Counted from the stretch's first letter, positions 50,801 through 63,470 are shown. The stretch is DNA of 64,000 bases from Ananas comosus (GCF_001540865.1 NC_033645.1:1299687-1363686); one strand, 5' to 3'. Made by a program: numbers and translations. Notes: generated by a model not told the origin, from the sequence alone.

Positions 50801-51694
50801 ATCAGTAGAGAAAGTTAATTTGGGACAGAGATTTGTGCACTTGGCTTTGTAGGAAATATATCCATGTTCCAACACTGTGTTGATGTCTATTTCTGAAAGA
50901 GAACCAATAAGAGATAGTGGTGATGATCTAATAGAAGCTAAATACACAGGATTGCATTGGATTGACCTTCACAGATGATAGGATATCTATCTTTGTATAT
51001 AGAAACATTTATTACACATTATATAGGTCGCAAATCTCAATATTGTAAAAAACATGGCTGTGTAGGAACCGTCCATGTTGTTAAAACTCTGCATCTGTTT
51101 TACTTATTTATGTATGCTAGTTGTATATGTGGACTGAATGCATAATTTTCTTCTAGATAGTATTTTAACAGCAGCAAACCATTTTTATCTCTTACTGTTT
51201 CGTTAACGAAAAACGACAAATTTGCATTGTTTTATAACTCTGTTCTTCTCACTTTCCACTCATGCAGGAGTCTTCTGGTGTACACGATCCCGGTCTTAAT
51301 TGCATCGCTCTTCTTTTTGGTTCTCTCCACGACGATAAATTTCGGCACTCTGGTCAATGCATCAATCTCCACTGTAAGTGTGACCCTTTACATCTGCTGC
51401 TTCGTCATGGGCTTCGGGCCCATACCCAACATCTTCTGCTCCGAGATCTTCCCCACGAGGGTCCGCGGCCTTTGTATAGCCATTTGCTCCCTCACCTTCT
51501 GGTTCGGAGATATCGTCGTTACGTACACCCTTCCCGTAATGCTGAAGAGTGTAGGGCTCGCTGCGGTGTTCGGATTCTTTGGGGTCGTTTGTTGCGTCGC
51601 TTTGGCCTTTGTTATTATTTTCGTGCCTGAAACTAAGGGTTTTCCCTTGGAGGTCATTATTGAGTTTTTCAATGTTGGCGCCAAGATGCATTAA
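47806..51694 (+). CDS. MSSP: Tonoplast monosaccharide transporter (MSSP/TMT)
   Basis: Vacuolar-membrane hexose/H+ antiporter of the monosaccharide-sensing protein family, loading glucose and fructose into the vacuole. Exons: 47806-47884, 48009-48575, 48798-49699, 50415-50602, 51268-51694. Phases agree and give 720 residues (family about 730-745). The first six-helix half starts MLGAVLVAIAASIGNMLQGW and includes IGATIITTFSG, DWVGRRYML, LIDGFGIGLAVTLVPVYISE and the sugar-porter signature PESPRWLVSKGR. A long hydrophilic loop (about residues 220-500), typical of this family only, carries EEYIIGPA, EKDKIKLY, acidic DEEHEHEEY and RWRDLCEPAVKRALLAG. The second half has GIQILQQFSGINGVLYYTPQ and VPETKGFPLE. 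Exon 1/2 joins as IAVAVIYIKKEF, slightly unlike the usual GAVLYIKK. The last exon is GC-rich. Confidence 0.95.
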
Positions 51695-52616
51695 ACTTGC
51701 GAAAGGATCGAAACGAAAGATCGAAAACGCGGTGGAATCAGATTGTGGACCAATTGTACAGTGGTCACCTGCCGATTCTTTTGTTACGTTTGGGAAACTG
51801 ATTTTTCCGTCACACCGGTATAGTGATATTGAGAAGGAAAGTGATTGATTTATATTGTGTAAATGATCTTCATGGGAGAAATGGAATTGAGTGTGGGGCT
51901 TTGTAATAAACTTTTCTTTTTTTCTTTTCTTTTTTGCTTGTGTTTACATATATACAAGGAAACACTTTTCATACATATATATATTATTACATTATTCTTT
52001 GCCAAAGAGAAGCAAGGTGATCTTTTTATTCTTAGTTATGGGAGAAGTCTATAACTAGAGCTCAGAGTATGGTGCTTAGGATTTTAAATTAAATAATAAA
52101 TAATAGAAACTGATAACAAACCAATACCTATCATTGCCTGAGTGCATATATGTTGAATATAATTGTTAAAACACCGTTCCTCTCTGTAGCTTAAGCTTCC
52201 GAGAATTATTGTTGTTTTATATAATTTAACATGATATCTGAGTAGAAGGTCACGTTGTTTAATTTTTTCCTATTTAATTATTAAATACATCATTTTTTAA
52301 CCGTTTAAGTTTTTGAAGAATAATAATTATTCTGTATTAATGTAACAATATATTGTGACTAAAGTGTTTAGAATTTTAAATTAAATAACAGATAGTGTTG
52401 GAAGTGTTTGGGGTTTTAAATTTTGGACAGCTATTTTTTCTTTTAACTTAAATAACAAATAGTGGCGGGACCATGTCGAGGCTCAACCTACAACGTGTAC
52501 TTTGATTTGAATGAGTGGGATTCCCTTTTTTTTTATTTTTCTTTTTTTTCTCTTTTCCCTAATTGAATGTTGCGTAAGCTTGGCAAAATTTGAACTAAAC
52601 ACTTCTTACTCCCTTA

Positions 52617-52655
<39 letters not shown>
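51695..52655. other. Transporter 3' flank and AT-rich spacer
   Basis: Presumed 3' untranslated region, then AT-rich sequence without a gene. It ends in a compound (TA)n(GA)n microsatellite (about 52617-52655) that leads directly into the next foldback element. Confidence 0.5.
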
Positions 52656-52658
<3 letters not shown>

Positions 52659-53195
52659 TTGAGCTGGAATGCTATCGGTAGCAAACGGTCTTCGTTGCCA
52701 TCTATTTGTTTTCGATGATGGAGCTTCTAAATCGATGATCGGTACCGTTAAATATGATCTATACCACTTAAAGTGTCTAAAAATCAAATTTCAAATCTTT
52801 TCGACACCATTAGCTTAATGATCAAAGGGTTTCAAACTTTGTAAATTTAATGGTCGATATAAGACATTTTTTCGTTTAACGGTGTAAAGATATCCAAATC
52901 AATTGAATTTTGGTTAGAAAATTCTTTAAACTATTTAGAAAAAGATCTATACTTCCGATCTTGATTACAAGACTTCTATCATCACTTTTTAAAGAATTTT
53001 CATTTTCAGCCGCTCATTTTTGTGTCCACTTGATGAACAAGTGAACAATATAAAAAAAAACATAAAATTTGGTTTCTACATACTTCAAATGGTATAGATC
53101 ATGTTCAACGGTACTGATCGCCGATTTGAAGCCTCCATCATCGAAAACAAATGGATGGTAACGGAGTCCGTTTGCTACCGATAGTATTCCAGCTC

Positions 53196-53200
<5 letters not shown>
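52656..53200. mobile_element. Large foldback MITE, family 2, copy C
   Basis: The left tip GAGTTGAGCTGGAATGCTAT and right tip (reverse complement GAGTTGAGCTGGAATACTAT) are almost identical. Inversion continues through CGGTAGCAAACG, TTTGTTTTCGATGATGGAG, GATCTATACCA and beyond 130 bp. The element is framed by mirror-image microsatellites: (TA)n(GA)n on the left and (CT)n(TA)n (53201-53285) on the right. Confidence 0.88.
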
Positions 53201-53287
<87 letters not shown>

Positions 53288-54889
53288 TCCTTATAATTTT
53301 AAAGTGCTGTCACTAACAAAATTATAAGCAAGAACTAGAGGATTCATTGCATATGGTATACTCTAACTAGTTCAAATCTAAGTTAAAAAAAAGGTCAAGT
53401 AGAGACAAAAAGATTGGCTATGAATTAAAGAGAATGAGACAAAGATACCTTTATTAAAAGATCGGCTACAAATTAAAGGGAAATAAACAAATTTATCCCA
53501 TTTTCCTCCACCTAGGTGGAGTGTGTGCCGACAACGCTCATAAGCAGCAAGATTCTATTATCTATTATTAGAAACTTAATTTATTCATCACTTTTAATTA
53601 ATTAATGGTTAACTGCTAACTGCTAAGTGGTCAAATAAGGTTTACAATATTTTCTGTAGACCGGTTGCGCACAAAATTCTTGTACATCGTCCAATCTGAT
53701 TAACCGTTCGACAAGTAGAATTAATCATTACCATTGGTGATTCGAATAAAGTTTGCGAATTTGAAACCAGTAATGCTATGTATAATCATAGAAGTAGGAA
53801 AGTTGAATCTGTATGTTTGTGATGGTATCCTTTGGTTCCATTAGTTGTTAGAAATAAGTTATCTAGTGATGAATTTCTGCGTGTGACATTTTTTTTTTAT
53901 TTTTTATTTTTCTTGTGATTGGAAGATAGAAGTGTGAGTTTTGCTCTTTAGAAAATATTGATATCTTGATTTGGTAGAACAGCATGTTTCGCTTTCGAAG
54001 TGTTTTATCTCACTTCGAAAAATAATTTAAAAGCTGAATATGACATGTTATTATACATATTTGATTTTACCCGTCATCTATCAAATATTACAAATATTTT
54101 AAGCAAATCAAAAGAACATGCTGAACAAGACATCCAAACATAACATCAAAATTTTTTATATAAGCCATAAAACAGCGGATTTCGCGCATCATTTAAAACA
54201 ACTAATCACTTCGCCCTGCATTTCACTTCTATTTACTCTTTTAATATGGGAGATAAATCATCATGGACAAAAATTTTCTGTGCGCTCAGTCTAGGAGGTG
54301 TGTACCCACCCACATTAGGTAGGAAATAAGCTTGCTAGGTGGGAGATTTAAAACTCCAATTATCCCACTATATTTTGCTCATCATATTCAAGCATATCTC
54401 AACTGCCCACTTAGAACCATTAAAATATAAATTTTGATAAACTATCATATGCTAGGCTAGCTAAAAACTCTTCTGTCAAGAAAACCTTAGGTTAGATGAA
54501 ACACCTGCTCAGTGGCTTAACAATGATTGCCATCTTGAATCATGAGCAATTACATAAATAAGGAGTTTACTTTTCTTTGTTTTTTGGGCTCAATTACATA
54601 AATAAGTAGTATTTTCATTTGTTATATTAATTTTTTTTTTTAATTCAAAGATACCACTGCACATTAGTTCATTTTTATTTGGCTTAATTGCACCACATAA
54701 TAGAATCTACATTTTTTTATTAATCTCTATATTGCATCAATTTATTTTTATTTGCTTTGTTTGCAGGTCTATATTCACAGTACTGTTAACAAATTTATTA
54801 TTAAACTAAACTCTATTAAGAAGCACCGAATCGGTAGAAGGCAAAACTTCGTTAACTCTATTGTTAATTTCCACGTCAATACAAGATCT

Positions 54890-55235
54890 AGTACCAAATC
54901 TAGCTACGTGGCTATTATGATTTATTTACACCTGAGTGTACATCTTACACCTTATTTATTCATTAGTCAATTGTTTTCCACTAGTCTTATTGATCTTTTC
55001 TATTATTAATAATAATTTTAAAAAATATATAAATTCTTGGATAGGTTGGTGTCAGATATCTGGGTGGCTAATATGATTAATTTGTTTAGTTACACATCCA
55101 AGAACTTAGTGTAAATTTTTTACCTTATCTACTTAAAAGTTAATATATTTACACTAATCTTGTCAATCTTTCATTTTATTATTAATAATTTTAAAACCAT
55201 TTAAATTCTTGGATAGGTTAGTGTAAGATACATAC
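54890..55235. repeat. Diverged tandem duplication, period about 170 bp
   Basis: Two units share, in the same order, GTGGCTATTATGATT / GTGGCTAATATGATT, a TACACC-type stretch, ACTAGTCTTATTGATCTTT / ACTAATCTTGTCAATCTTT, TATTATTAATAATAATTTTA, and AAATTCTTGGATAGGTTGGT / AAATTCTTGGATAGGTTAGT. Confidence 0.7.
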
Positions 55236-55319
55236 CACATATTTTGGATTACAAGGTAGCATTTCTTTAGCTGTTATGCTGGCATTTTTATTACAAGTGT
55301 ATCAGAGTTGAAATGTTTG

Positions 55320-55490
55320 CTAGTGTAAGAGAGTTCAAGCCTAGAGGACTGCAAGTAAATACTTTTATATTTGAGATTCCAAATTCAAATTTTAGTTGTC
55401 TAATATTTTCAGTTAAGTTTTTTTCAAAAAAAAAAAGAAAAAAAGAAGAAACGAATAGCATGGCATATTTCTCTTTATATATATATATAT
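55320..55490 (+). mobile_element. Possible highly decayed SINE
   Basis: In sense order it has GCCTAGAGGACTGCAAGT, TTTGAGATTCCAAATTCAAA, TTCAGTTAAGTTT, an A-rich stretch, then GAAACGAATAGCATGGCAT, TTTCTCT. This follows the layout of the other SINE copies, but similarity is weak. Confidence 0.4.
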
Positions 55491-55956
55491 ATATACTTGC
55501 TTAAGTTTTGGAAGTCAAATATCTCAATTTGAGATCAAAGAACAAAGCAAAACTTACCAAAATATTTAAAAAGCTTACCAAGCAAATCTCATGTACACAG
55601 TAAGCAGCAAAAAAACAAAAGGTTTTGGTGGTGTTTCTGCAGAACTTGAGTGTATTAGCACAATCCATTCTTCTGTAAGCATAGCAAGATCAAAATTTAC
55701 TAAGGTTTCATTTGAAATTATTGTTGAGCGATTGCAATACGTGCGGCAAAACTATACAATAAAAGAATACATATTTGTTAATATACATAATTTCACCTTT
55801 TGTATATCAGAATCAGATGGTGACGATATATTTTTTATAATTTTATAAAAAAGTAAAAGTACATCTCTATTTACTTTTCTCCAAATTTGTTTTGTATGAT
55901 GATATTGGATGAGCAGCAGTACCAATCATACCCTAAATCAAAAAAGCTGAAACTTC

Positions 55957-55996
<40 letters not shown>

Positions 55997-56114
55997 CCCT
56001 CGAAACAGGCCGGTATCCTGAAATAAAATAACAGTTTTGGAAACTTCTCATTTGTCGTTTCCTCCCATTTTTAAACCACAAATTATAACTTAAAAAATTA
56101 CTCCAACTTCAATC

Positions 56115-56116
<2 letters not shown>

Positions 56117-56152
<36 letters not shown>
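56117..56152. repeat. (GA)n microsatellite
   Basis: A pure GA tract of 36 bp downstream of the ATL gene; the sequence between it and 56410 shows no gene on either strand. Confidence 0.95.
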
Positions 56153-56155
<3 letters not shown>

Positions 56156-56410
56156 CTAAGTGTGAGGGAGAGAGGAAATTTGACAGCAACCACCGTGAGT
56201 TGCAGAAACTCTTTGTAAAAGCAGTGAAACACATTACTGAACGTGACCCATCCCAACGCACCAAACTTGTTCGACGTTTTGTCTCAACAAACAAACCTCT
56301 TTCCATAAAAGAAATGGCAAAAATAGAAGCAAATAAATATTACATTTTCTTAACCGAAAAAGGAGAGGCGGAATTTATGTATAGATTTACGGAGAAGGGG
56401 AGAAGGGGTT

Positions 56411-56980
56411 TTAGGGCAAGAACCTACAATCCCCGCGCTCCTCCTCCGCCGCCGCCGCCGGCGAGGCGGCGGAGGCGTCGACGGCGAGGGGGGCGGCGCC
56501 GCACCTACGGCAGGGGGCGGGGACGACGAGGAGGCGGCGGCAGGAGGGGCAGGAGGAGTGGACGCCGAGCCACGTGTCGACGCAGGCGACGTGGAACCTG
56601 TGCCCGCACTGCGGCAGGATGCGGATCTCCTCGCCCTCCGCGAACTCCGCGAGGCAAATCGGGCACTCCGCCGCCACCCTCCCCGCCGACGCCGACGCGG
56701 CGGAGGAGGAGGAGACGAAGAGCACGGTGGGGAGGGAGCGCAGGGCCCTCTTCCTGAGGCCCTTGGTGGGGGGCGGCGCCGCCGACGACGCGGCGGAGGG
56801 GAGGGCGCGGCGGAGCCAGGCGCAGCGCGCGACGAGCGCGAGGCCGATGACGCAGATCAGGGCGCAGAGCAGCGCCGCGAGGATGACCACCACGTCGGAG
56901 TCGATGGCCACCGGCGGCGGCGGCGGCGCCGCCGGGAAGGGGTCGGATGAGGAGTGGAGGAGCCTCCTCGGCGAGAGCAT
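56411..56980 (-). CDS. RING-H2 finger protein, ATL family
   Basis: Membrane-anchored E3 ubiquitin ligase type, 189 residues, single exon, very GC-rich. One hydrophobic membrane segment (about residues 29-54, [20 protein letters not shown]) near the N-terminus is followed by the [11 protein letters not shown] stretch (the ATL GLD-box position) and the RING-H2 domain. Ligands: Cys106, Cys109, Cys125, His127, His130, Cys133, Cys144, Cys147, spacing C-x2-C-x15-C-x-H-x2-H-x2-C-x10-C-x2-C, as in ATLs, with the expected Trp at 137 (DTWLG). An extra CRRC pair lies at 157-160, just after the RING. Substrate and pathway cannot be told from sequence. A (CT)n leader and TATA-like element lie just upstream. 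Confidence 0.95.
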   Translation of the reverse strand: MLSPRRLLHSSSDPFPAAPPPPPVAIDSDVVVILAALLCALICVIGLALVARCAWLRRALPSAASSAAPPPTKGLRKRALRSLPTVLFVSSSSAASASAGRVAAECPICLAEFAEGEEIRILPQCGHRFHVACVDTWLGVHSSCPSCRRLLVVPAPCRRCGAAPLAVDASAASPAAAAEEERGDCRFLP

Positions 56981-56996
56981 TGTCGCATTCGTAGCG

Positions 56997-56999
<3 letters not shown>

Positions 57000-57031
<32 letters not shown>

Positions 57032-57070
57032 TTGGGGATTTTCATGGGGTTAGCATTTCTCTATATATAA
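57000..57070 (-). promoter_or_regulatory. (CT)n leader and TATA-like element of the ATL gene
   Basis: In the gene sense a CT tract occupies 57028-57000, 20 bp before the start codon, and TTATATATAG lies at 57071-57062. The order TATA, CT tract, ATG repeats that seen at the transporter gene. Confidence 0.55.
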
Positions 57071-57071
57071 A

Positions 57072-59107
57072 TCGGAAAAAATACAAAAAGGTAATGGAAC
57101 GAAAAAATGGATATTATGCAATATAGTATAACGATATCATTTTATTATAAAAATTATATGATATTGTTTCTAAATGAATCTTTATTATTATTACCTTATA
57201 AGGTACAATAATAAAATTAATTTAGGATATTATGCGACGATCGCAAAATAGGTATTTATTTAGCCGATAAGATCAGCTTGTTTCGAATTCCGCTCTATTT
57301 GAGAGTAATAGAGGAGTGTTATGACCTACTAGTATTTTCCATATAAGGAGAAAAAAAAAATACAACCTTATTTTTTTCTAGAGAAATTTAATCAAATATG
57401 GAATCACTGTATGGACCCCTCATTAAGTATATTATCTATCTATCTATTAACCTACATGAATTCCTAATATTTTTGCCACGTGGCAAGTTTTCTTGCAACC
57501 TCACTTTCTATTCAATGACGTTGGCTTTTTCTCTCTCTCTAGCCCTCTCTATTCAATGATCTCTGATCAATGTACTTTTTAATTTATACGTTACTTATTT
57601 TTCTCTTCAATATTAGTCATTTATTCTCCCTCAAATTTTTTTTCAACGTCAAACCCTTCACCTCTCCAAGTCCTTTAAAACCACAAGAATTAATTAATTC
57701 AAAATGCAACATTTAATTATATACACCATATTCCACCAATGAGTGAGCTTTGTAATTCTAATTCACTCCCCACCTCTATTAATCCCCCCTCTTTTGTATG
57801 GCCTGTTATTTTTCATGCAAAAAAGAACATTATTATTTAATCTCGCACCCCACATTCATCTAGCTCTCTCTCTCTCGTTAATAATTATAACACAAGACGA
57901 GAATAAAAATATGAGTAAACTAATGCGGGCCCACAACTTGGGCGTGCTTTGGGTTTAGCAGCGTGATTTGGACTCGAGTGAATTTCGATCATTTTAGTAG
58001 GTAACTGCATGTGCGCAGATTCTCATGGTGAGTCACAAAGCTTAGCGATGGGACCCAACTTTATCTTCTCTGATGGGCTGAATCATTTTCAATGTTTGAT
58101 ATTTACAAAGAGGCTCCAATTGATTAAGTAAATTCTTTACATTCTCTCACGTTATCATATCAGATATGGGACTATTAAAGCGACACACGTGACTTCTTAA
58201 GACCTCCGTATAAAACGCACCCAAAGCATTATACGTACCCAAAGCATTACTCCGTCGAAGTATCATAAAATGGAAGCTCTCTAAATAACAAGCAAAGTGT
58301 ATTCTTTTTTATCCTGTGAGGTTAAGTGAAAAGAGGAAACTTAAGAACATTTTAAATGACGCACGGAAAATGTTGGGAAAGGATAGATAGTGAATTAAAA
58401 GAATGGCACAAGTTTTTGCATTATGTATTTATTTTCCATTGGCACTTGTGATAGATATTATATTATGTGGTTGTGTTATTACACCCCATTCGAGGGAGTG
58501 TTTAACTTCTACATGCTTTTCACATGCAACCTAACATAAATGAGCTTGCTTGAGATATATAAATTAAACTAAATCATCTCTATATTTATTTTTGGAAAAA
58601 AAAAAAAAAAGATCCTCCACCATCAAATTCATAGTTCTTTCTCTTGAATCTGCTTTGGAGCCGCAATCTCAACAGGGAAATAATTACTAATGTATAAGCG
58701 AACAGCGCACACTGTTTTAACAGCACAAACTCCTAGTCACAGTTGTTGCTTCATCTATCCAATTAAGTCATGAACATGGCCAAGAAAATATCCCCCAAAG
58801 TTTCCTCTTAATGAGAACATAACTAACCATAGACAAACTACTTGAAAAAGTATGTGAAAGATTCTCCCGCTACATCTAAAATGGATTGACTATGAAAGAT
58901 TTGACTCTAAACCACATAACTACTGCATCAAACACACCACAAAGATTAGGATAAGGGCTGAGAGCCACTTCAATCTACATCTACATCAACACAGAGATCG
59001 ACCAATCGGCGCGTCGCAAGTGGCCTTTCCAAGGCTAACTTTTTATAAAATGGAGGTGGAAAGGGGCAAGCAAAAGAAGCACTCATATTGTGGGCATGCC
59101 CTCTCTT

Positions 59108-59151
<44 letters not shown>

Positions 59152-59786
59152 GAACTATGATAACTGTGATAACCTAACTAGGGGCCAAAACCCTTCATAT
59201 CCATTCTTTTCTAGAGACCCTGTTCTCTTTGATTCAATCATGTTTCTCACTACACTTCTTTTCCATATCCCAATAAAAAGGTAAACAGTTTACAGGCCAG
59301 CACATCAACCATTCTTGCTATCCATCCCTGTAGGATAAGATATTTTCTCCAATCTAAAGAGAGGAGGTATGGGTTCTAGCAATAAACATGTTATCACTAT
59401 GGCCTGTTCTTTTTGTGAGCAAGGAAAATTGACATCTAGCGAAAGCTATATTTCCAAATATGTTAAACCATATCAAGCTTAACAAATATTATACCTGAAG
59501 ATGCTTTGATGGAGCCATTCCAGCAAATGAAACTGTGAAGACAGATAAAGTTTAAGGAGAAAAATAAGAGTTACCAAGTTCCTGTCCACATATTTGTCCA
59601 TATGAAACTTAATTTCACTGAAAAATTGAGCAGTGGAACAACAAATGATTAGCTGAAGGTATCTTGAATAAAAATTCACCTTAATATGACCGGCATGATA
59701 TATAGTGAATGCAGGAAAAACAAAAAAAAAGGGGGATTGGCAATCCTTTTAAATGTCACTCTTGGCAAAATTATGATCACGAAGGA
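57072..59786. other. Intergenic region, ATL upstream and OEP21 downstream
   Basis: No gene is seen. A (CT)n tract stands at 59115-59149, and CTAT repeats at about 57433-57446. The rest is unstructured AT-rich sequence; the last few hundred bases are the 3' flank of the minus-strand OEP21 gene. Confidence 0.5.
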
Positions 59787-62700
59787 TCATAAATCATATC
59801 TTACATTCCACTTGCCATTCATGCAAGTGTTGAGGGTCCAGTTATTTTCCCTGATTTGGAAATATGGTACCTGCATTCAGGGGAAAAAACTCACCATATT
59901 AAGAAACACACAAATTTGTATAGTACTCTCAGAGATTTAAATAAACAGACAAGTGCACACATGAGAGTGTGTGTGTGTTGTATGTCTGTGCACGTGTATG
60001 CAAGCATGTGTGGGTGTGCGTACATGTGCTAGCATATATGTTCGTGTTATAATGACCTCATGTACATTGATTGAAGTACCATTGTAGTTGGTTAAAGCCA
60101 AACAAAAGGGAAAATATGGGGACATGCCAATACATTGGTTCTAATATTCACCACTAATTGAGGGCAATATTCACCACTATGCATTAATGCATAGCAAGAC
60201 AAGCTCACATCTTCGCTAAAAAGATCACAAACATGTAATAGGAAATTTGCCATTTGTGTGAATTTTACTGGATATCATTACAACTCTGTTTTTTTTTTCT
60301 TTTTCTTTGTGTGTGTATGTGTGTGTGCGCGCGCACAGAGAGCCACATACCTTGTCAAATATATTGTAGCCCAACTTAATTCTCACATCTTGGTCCTTTT
60401 GGATATTGAATATGCTCCATGCCAATTCAATCGCACTGATTTTCTTCAGCTATATGAATTTAGTATGGATTATTAATGACCAAGTATAGCATTATATTGT
60501 TTCAACAGAATAAATGGCAAGAAGGTATAATTCATAACATCAAAAGATGTTGACAGAGCACATGTGACAAAGATGGAGTCTAGTTTTCTTTTTCTCCTTG
60601 ATGAAAGAAAATTTTAGGCCTGAGTAGGTTATTTGGAAATCACTTTGTAAGAGATCGCATAGAACAATGAAAGGTGGAAGCACATGAATATAACTCCTCA
60701 TGCAATAATGTGTTGATCCTGTAAGACAGCTTTATTTGTGACTGGACCACCTTCTTTTTATGGGACAGCAAAATAGAGAAGGTACACCACTCCATGTACA
60801 GTCACCTATAATGCTATACTAGAAAGAAATAAAAGCATTACAAGATGTCAAAATGGATTAGAAAGCTTGGTGGTCCTTACCCTGGAGTATAAATTTATAG
60901 AAATAATTTAGTAAAGACTAGGCAAACATGGGCCCAAATCAGTGTAAATTACTCAAGATAACATAATTTCTGCTCTCAGAAATGCACTTCAATGCAAGAA
61001 TCACCATCTAAAACAATCCTACGCTTAAACAACCTAAGGTTATGTAATACACTTCAAATGAAGAAAATCTGAGGACTTACAGCTACAGCTGGATCTGAAA
61101 AGATGAGTTATTGAACAGTATACAATATGCTCCCACGACAAAAGGTGCTGAGGGAAGGATGATAAATAAGAAGTCTCATATTTTCTATGTGACTCATCAA
61201 GTGTAAGAAAGCTTCTTTTTTTTTTTGATTAAACAGGGATATATCCTATTTTAGAGTAGTAAGAAAGCTTTATAACATTTGATTTAGAGAATACGGGCAA
61301 AAGCTTTATAACATTTGATTTAGAGAATACAGGCAAAGAAACTCAGCCTTTAGGGGAGATTGTATGGTTGAGAGAAGGAATGGTTAAAGGTGCGTCACAA
61401 AGCAGGTTCTTAATGTTTATAGCTAATGTTTTCCAGACTTAGTAGGATATATTAGGACTCCAATTAGACAGAGGCAGTCCAAACACAACAGGGATGCACG
61501 ATATCCAATTAAGGAATAAGAATTAGAGAAAATACAACGTCATTGTAGAAATAAGAAGAAAATATAAAATAATTAAACAGGTGAAAAGCTCGACGGAATG
61601 ACAAAAAATGAAACCTCAATTGAAAGCAATCTGCTTAATCAACAAATTCACCTGTCTGAATTCTTTATCTGTTATCAGCCTCCCTTTGACATTGATTCCA
61701 ACTAGACCACTAGATGTGATCGGGAATGCCTTCTTTCCTCGGAAGTTGTAGGTCAAGTCATCAGTTTTATCAAGCTGAACCCCAACACCAACGTTTGCCA
61801 ACAACTGCATAGATGGTATAACCCACTTTTAGCATATACACACCGCCAATTGATAGTGCTCCGGAAACAAGAACGTGATGCACCTCTAAAATGCAATGTG
61901 AATACAAAGCTCACCGCAGGAAAAAATTGTCTAACGATCAGAGCAAGACAGCTTGGAGCCCCAATGCTAGTATCTATTTCTCCATGAGCCTGTCACACTA
62001 CACCATGAGTCCTGTTCTAAATGTTTGCTGATAATATTACGGATACCTCAAAAATTAAATATAAAACAAAGAAAAAGATAATACATGCGCATTAAAATGC
62101 GGATTGAAATAAGAATAAAATATTTAGTATTTAATCTTAATCTTAATAAAGAAAAACTTCATCCTATTTTACAAGAACAGCCACCACATTTTCCAAATTA
62201 CGCATACGAGGAGAGTGATAGAAGCAAGATAACGGTCTATCTGATACTGCACCATATTGAAATGGACAAAATTAAGAAACAGACTAATTTTTTGAGACAA
62301 GATGATGAGGTATAGAGGTATTAAAAAGTTATTTGATTGCTTTAAGGGATTAACAAGCAAGAAAAACCCATCTTCTCAACCATGCATTCTCATTCTAAAT
62401 TTAATCAAGAATCCCAAGAAATGTGAAAAAGATCGAAACCCGAAAAAGAATTGAAACAACTTTTTTATGCTAAGAATGGTGTTTTATTCAAATATACATC
62501 CTCCTCACGTCTATACGCTAGACTTTTTCATAAACCCAAGATGCAAGCTTGAATTGAATAGGAGAATTAATGAAAATAGGAGCTTACAAATGCATGAAAA
62601 CATGACCTACTGCTCCAATACCGCATGAACCAACTGCTTTTCTCAAATAACTTAGGTGTAGTTTGGTACTGCATTTCCGAAAGCACCCAATTTTACACTT

Positions 62701-63411
62701 TGGAAGGTTCAAAAAAAAATCAAAAGTGATTCCAATATTCCTTCCACGCTACAAAATTCCAATGGCAACTGCCACTAGAGAAGCCTATCGCTTAAAGCAC
62801 AATATCGGGTGCTTTTGGAAACATAGTCCCAAACTAGAGCTCTCTTTGGGATTGCGGAAAGATTGCGGCACAGGTGGTGAGAAAGTACGGTAGGAAAAAT
62901 ACTTTGTTTGTTTCCGTACGCAATATCACATTCTACATATCGCAATAAATCGGGTATAATATATTTTCTTTTGTCCCATCAGAGAACGAAAAAGGACGAA
63001 AAAGGATATTCTATATGTTTTCGCCCCAACTCCATTTTGCCACCTCAATACCAAATGGATCCTTAAGCTACTAGGAAATGGTTTTAAACGTTTATAGTAA
63101 ACACAAGAAGCCTCATTATATCCCAACTGTACAAAATAGATATCAAGATCCTTCTTTTAAAAAAAAATTTGATATAACTCTAAAGATCGAGTCATGTTGT
63201 TGAATGGCACATAAAACATGGACACGCAGATTTGTAAATCGAGAACACTGACATTAAGGAAAAGAAACCATTTCGATCAATTAGGCGAAATTATTGAAAT
63301 GGGAGAAGCAAACGAAACCTGTAGTAGGGTTTTGGGGCCCAATTGGAGCTTCTCCTTCGCGTGGATCCTTAGGGTTTTGGAATCACCCCCTAGTCGGAGA
63401 GAGGTCTCCAT
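59787..63411 (-). CDS. OEP21: Outer envelope pore protein 21, chloroplastic
   Basis: Anion-selective, ATP-regulated beta-barrel channel for phosphorylated carbohydrates in the plastid outer envelope. Exons in coding order: 63411-63319, 61989-61915, 61804-61652, 60449-60351, 59870-59787. All are in phase and give 167 residues, close to the family length. The N-terminus is METSLRLGGDSKTLRIHAKE; further blocks are GEIDTSIGAPSCLALIVRQF, VGVGVQLDKTDDLTYNFRGK, VGINVKGRL, QKDQDVRIKLGYNIFDKVPY, and the C-terminal QIRENNWTLN and GKWNVRYDL. No transit peptide is present, as expected for an outer-envelope barrel. The acceptor of exon 4 (AATTCATATAG) was chosen because it keeps the frame and gives LKKISAIELAW; a nearby alternative three to six bases in is possible. 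Confidence 0.94.
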
Positions 63412-63423
63412 TTCCTTGTGGGG

Positions 63424-63467
<44 letters not shown>
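63424..63467 (-). promoter_or_regulatory. (CT)n tract directly before OEP21 start
   Basis: In the gene sense a 44-bp nearly pure CT tract ends 12 bases before the ATG. Just upstream AACCCTTTCTAGGGTTT contains a telo-box-like palindrome (about 63471-63487). Confidence 0.6.

Positions 63468-63470
<3 letters not shown>

Larger units (their letters stand above)
53290..56116. other. AT-rich intergenic region
   Basis: No gene is supported. Contents: diverged tandem duplication at 54890-55235, a possible SINE relic at about 55320-55490, a 36-base T run at 55959-55994 and unremarkable AT-rich sequence. Open frames at 54752-55009 and 55591-55848 show no family signal. Confidence 0.55.

Noticed and set aside
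55959..55994. 36-base T run as a retroposon tail on the minus strand
   Set aside because: Neighbouring sequence matches none of the SINE or LINE tails and no target duplication was found.
61990..63318. Nested gene in OEP21 intron 1
   Set aside because: Frames there (for example 62663-62893) lack any family motif or conserved structure.
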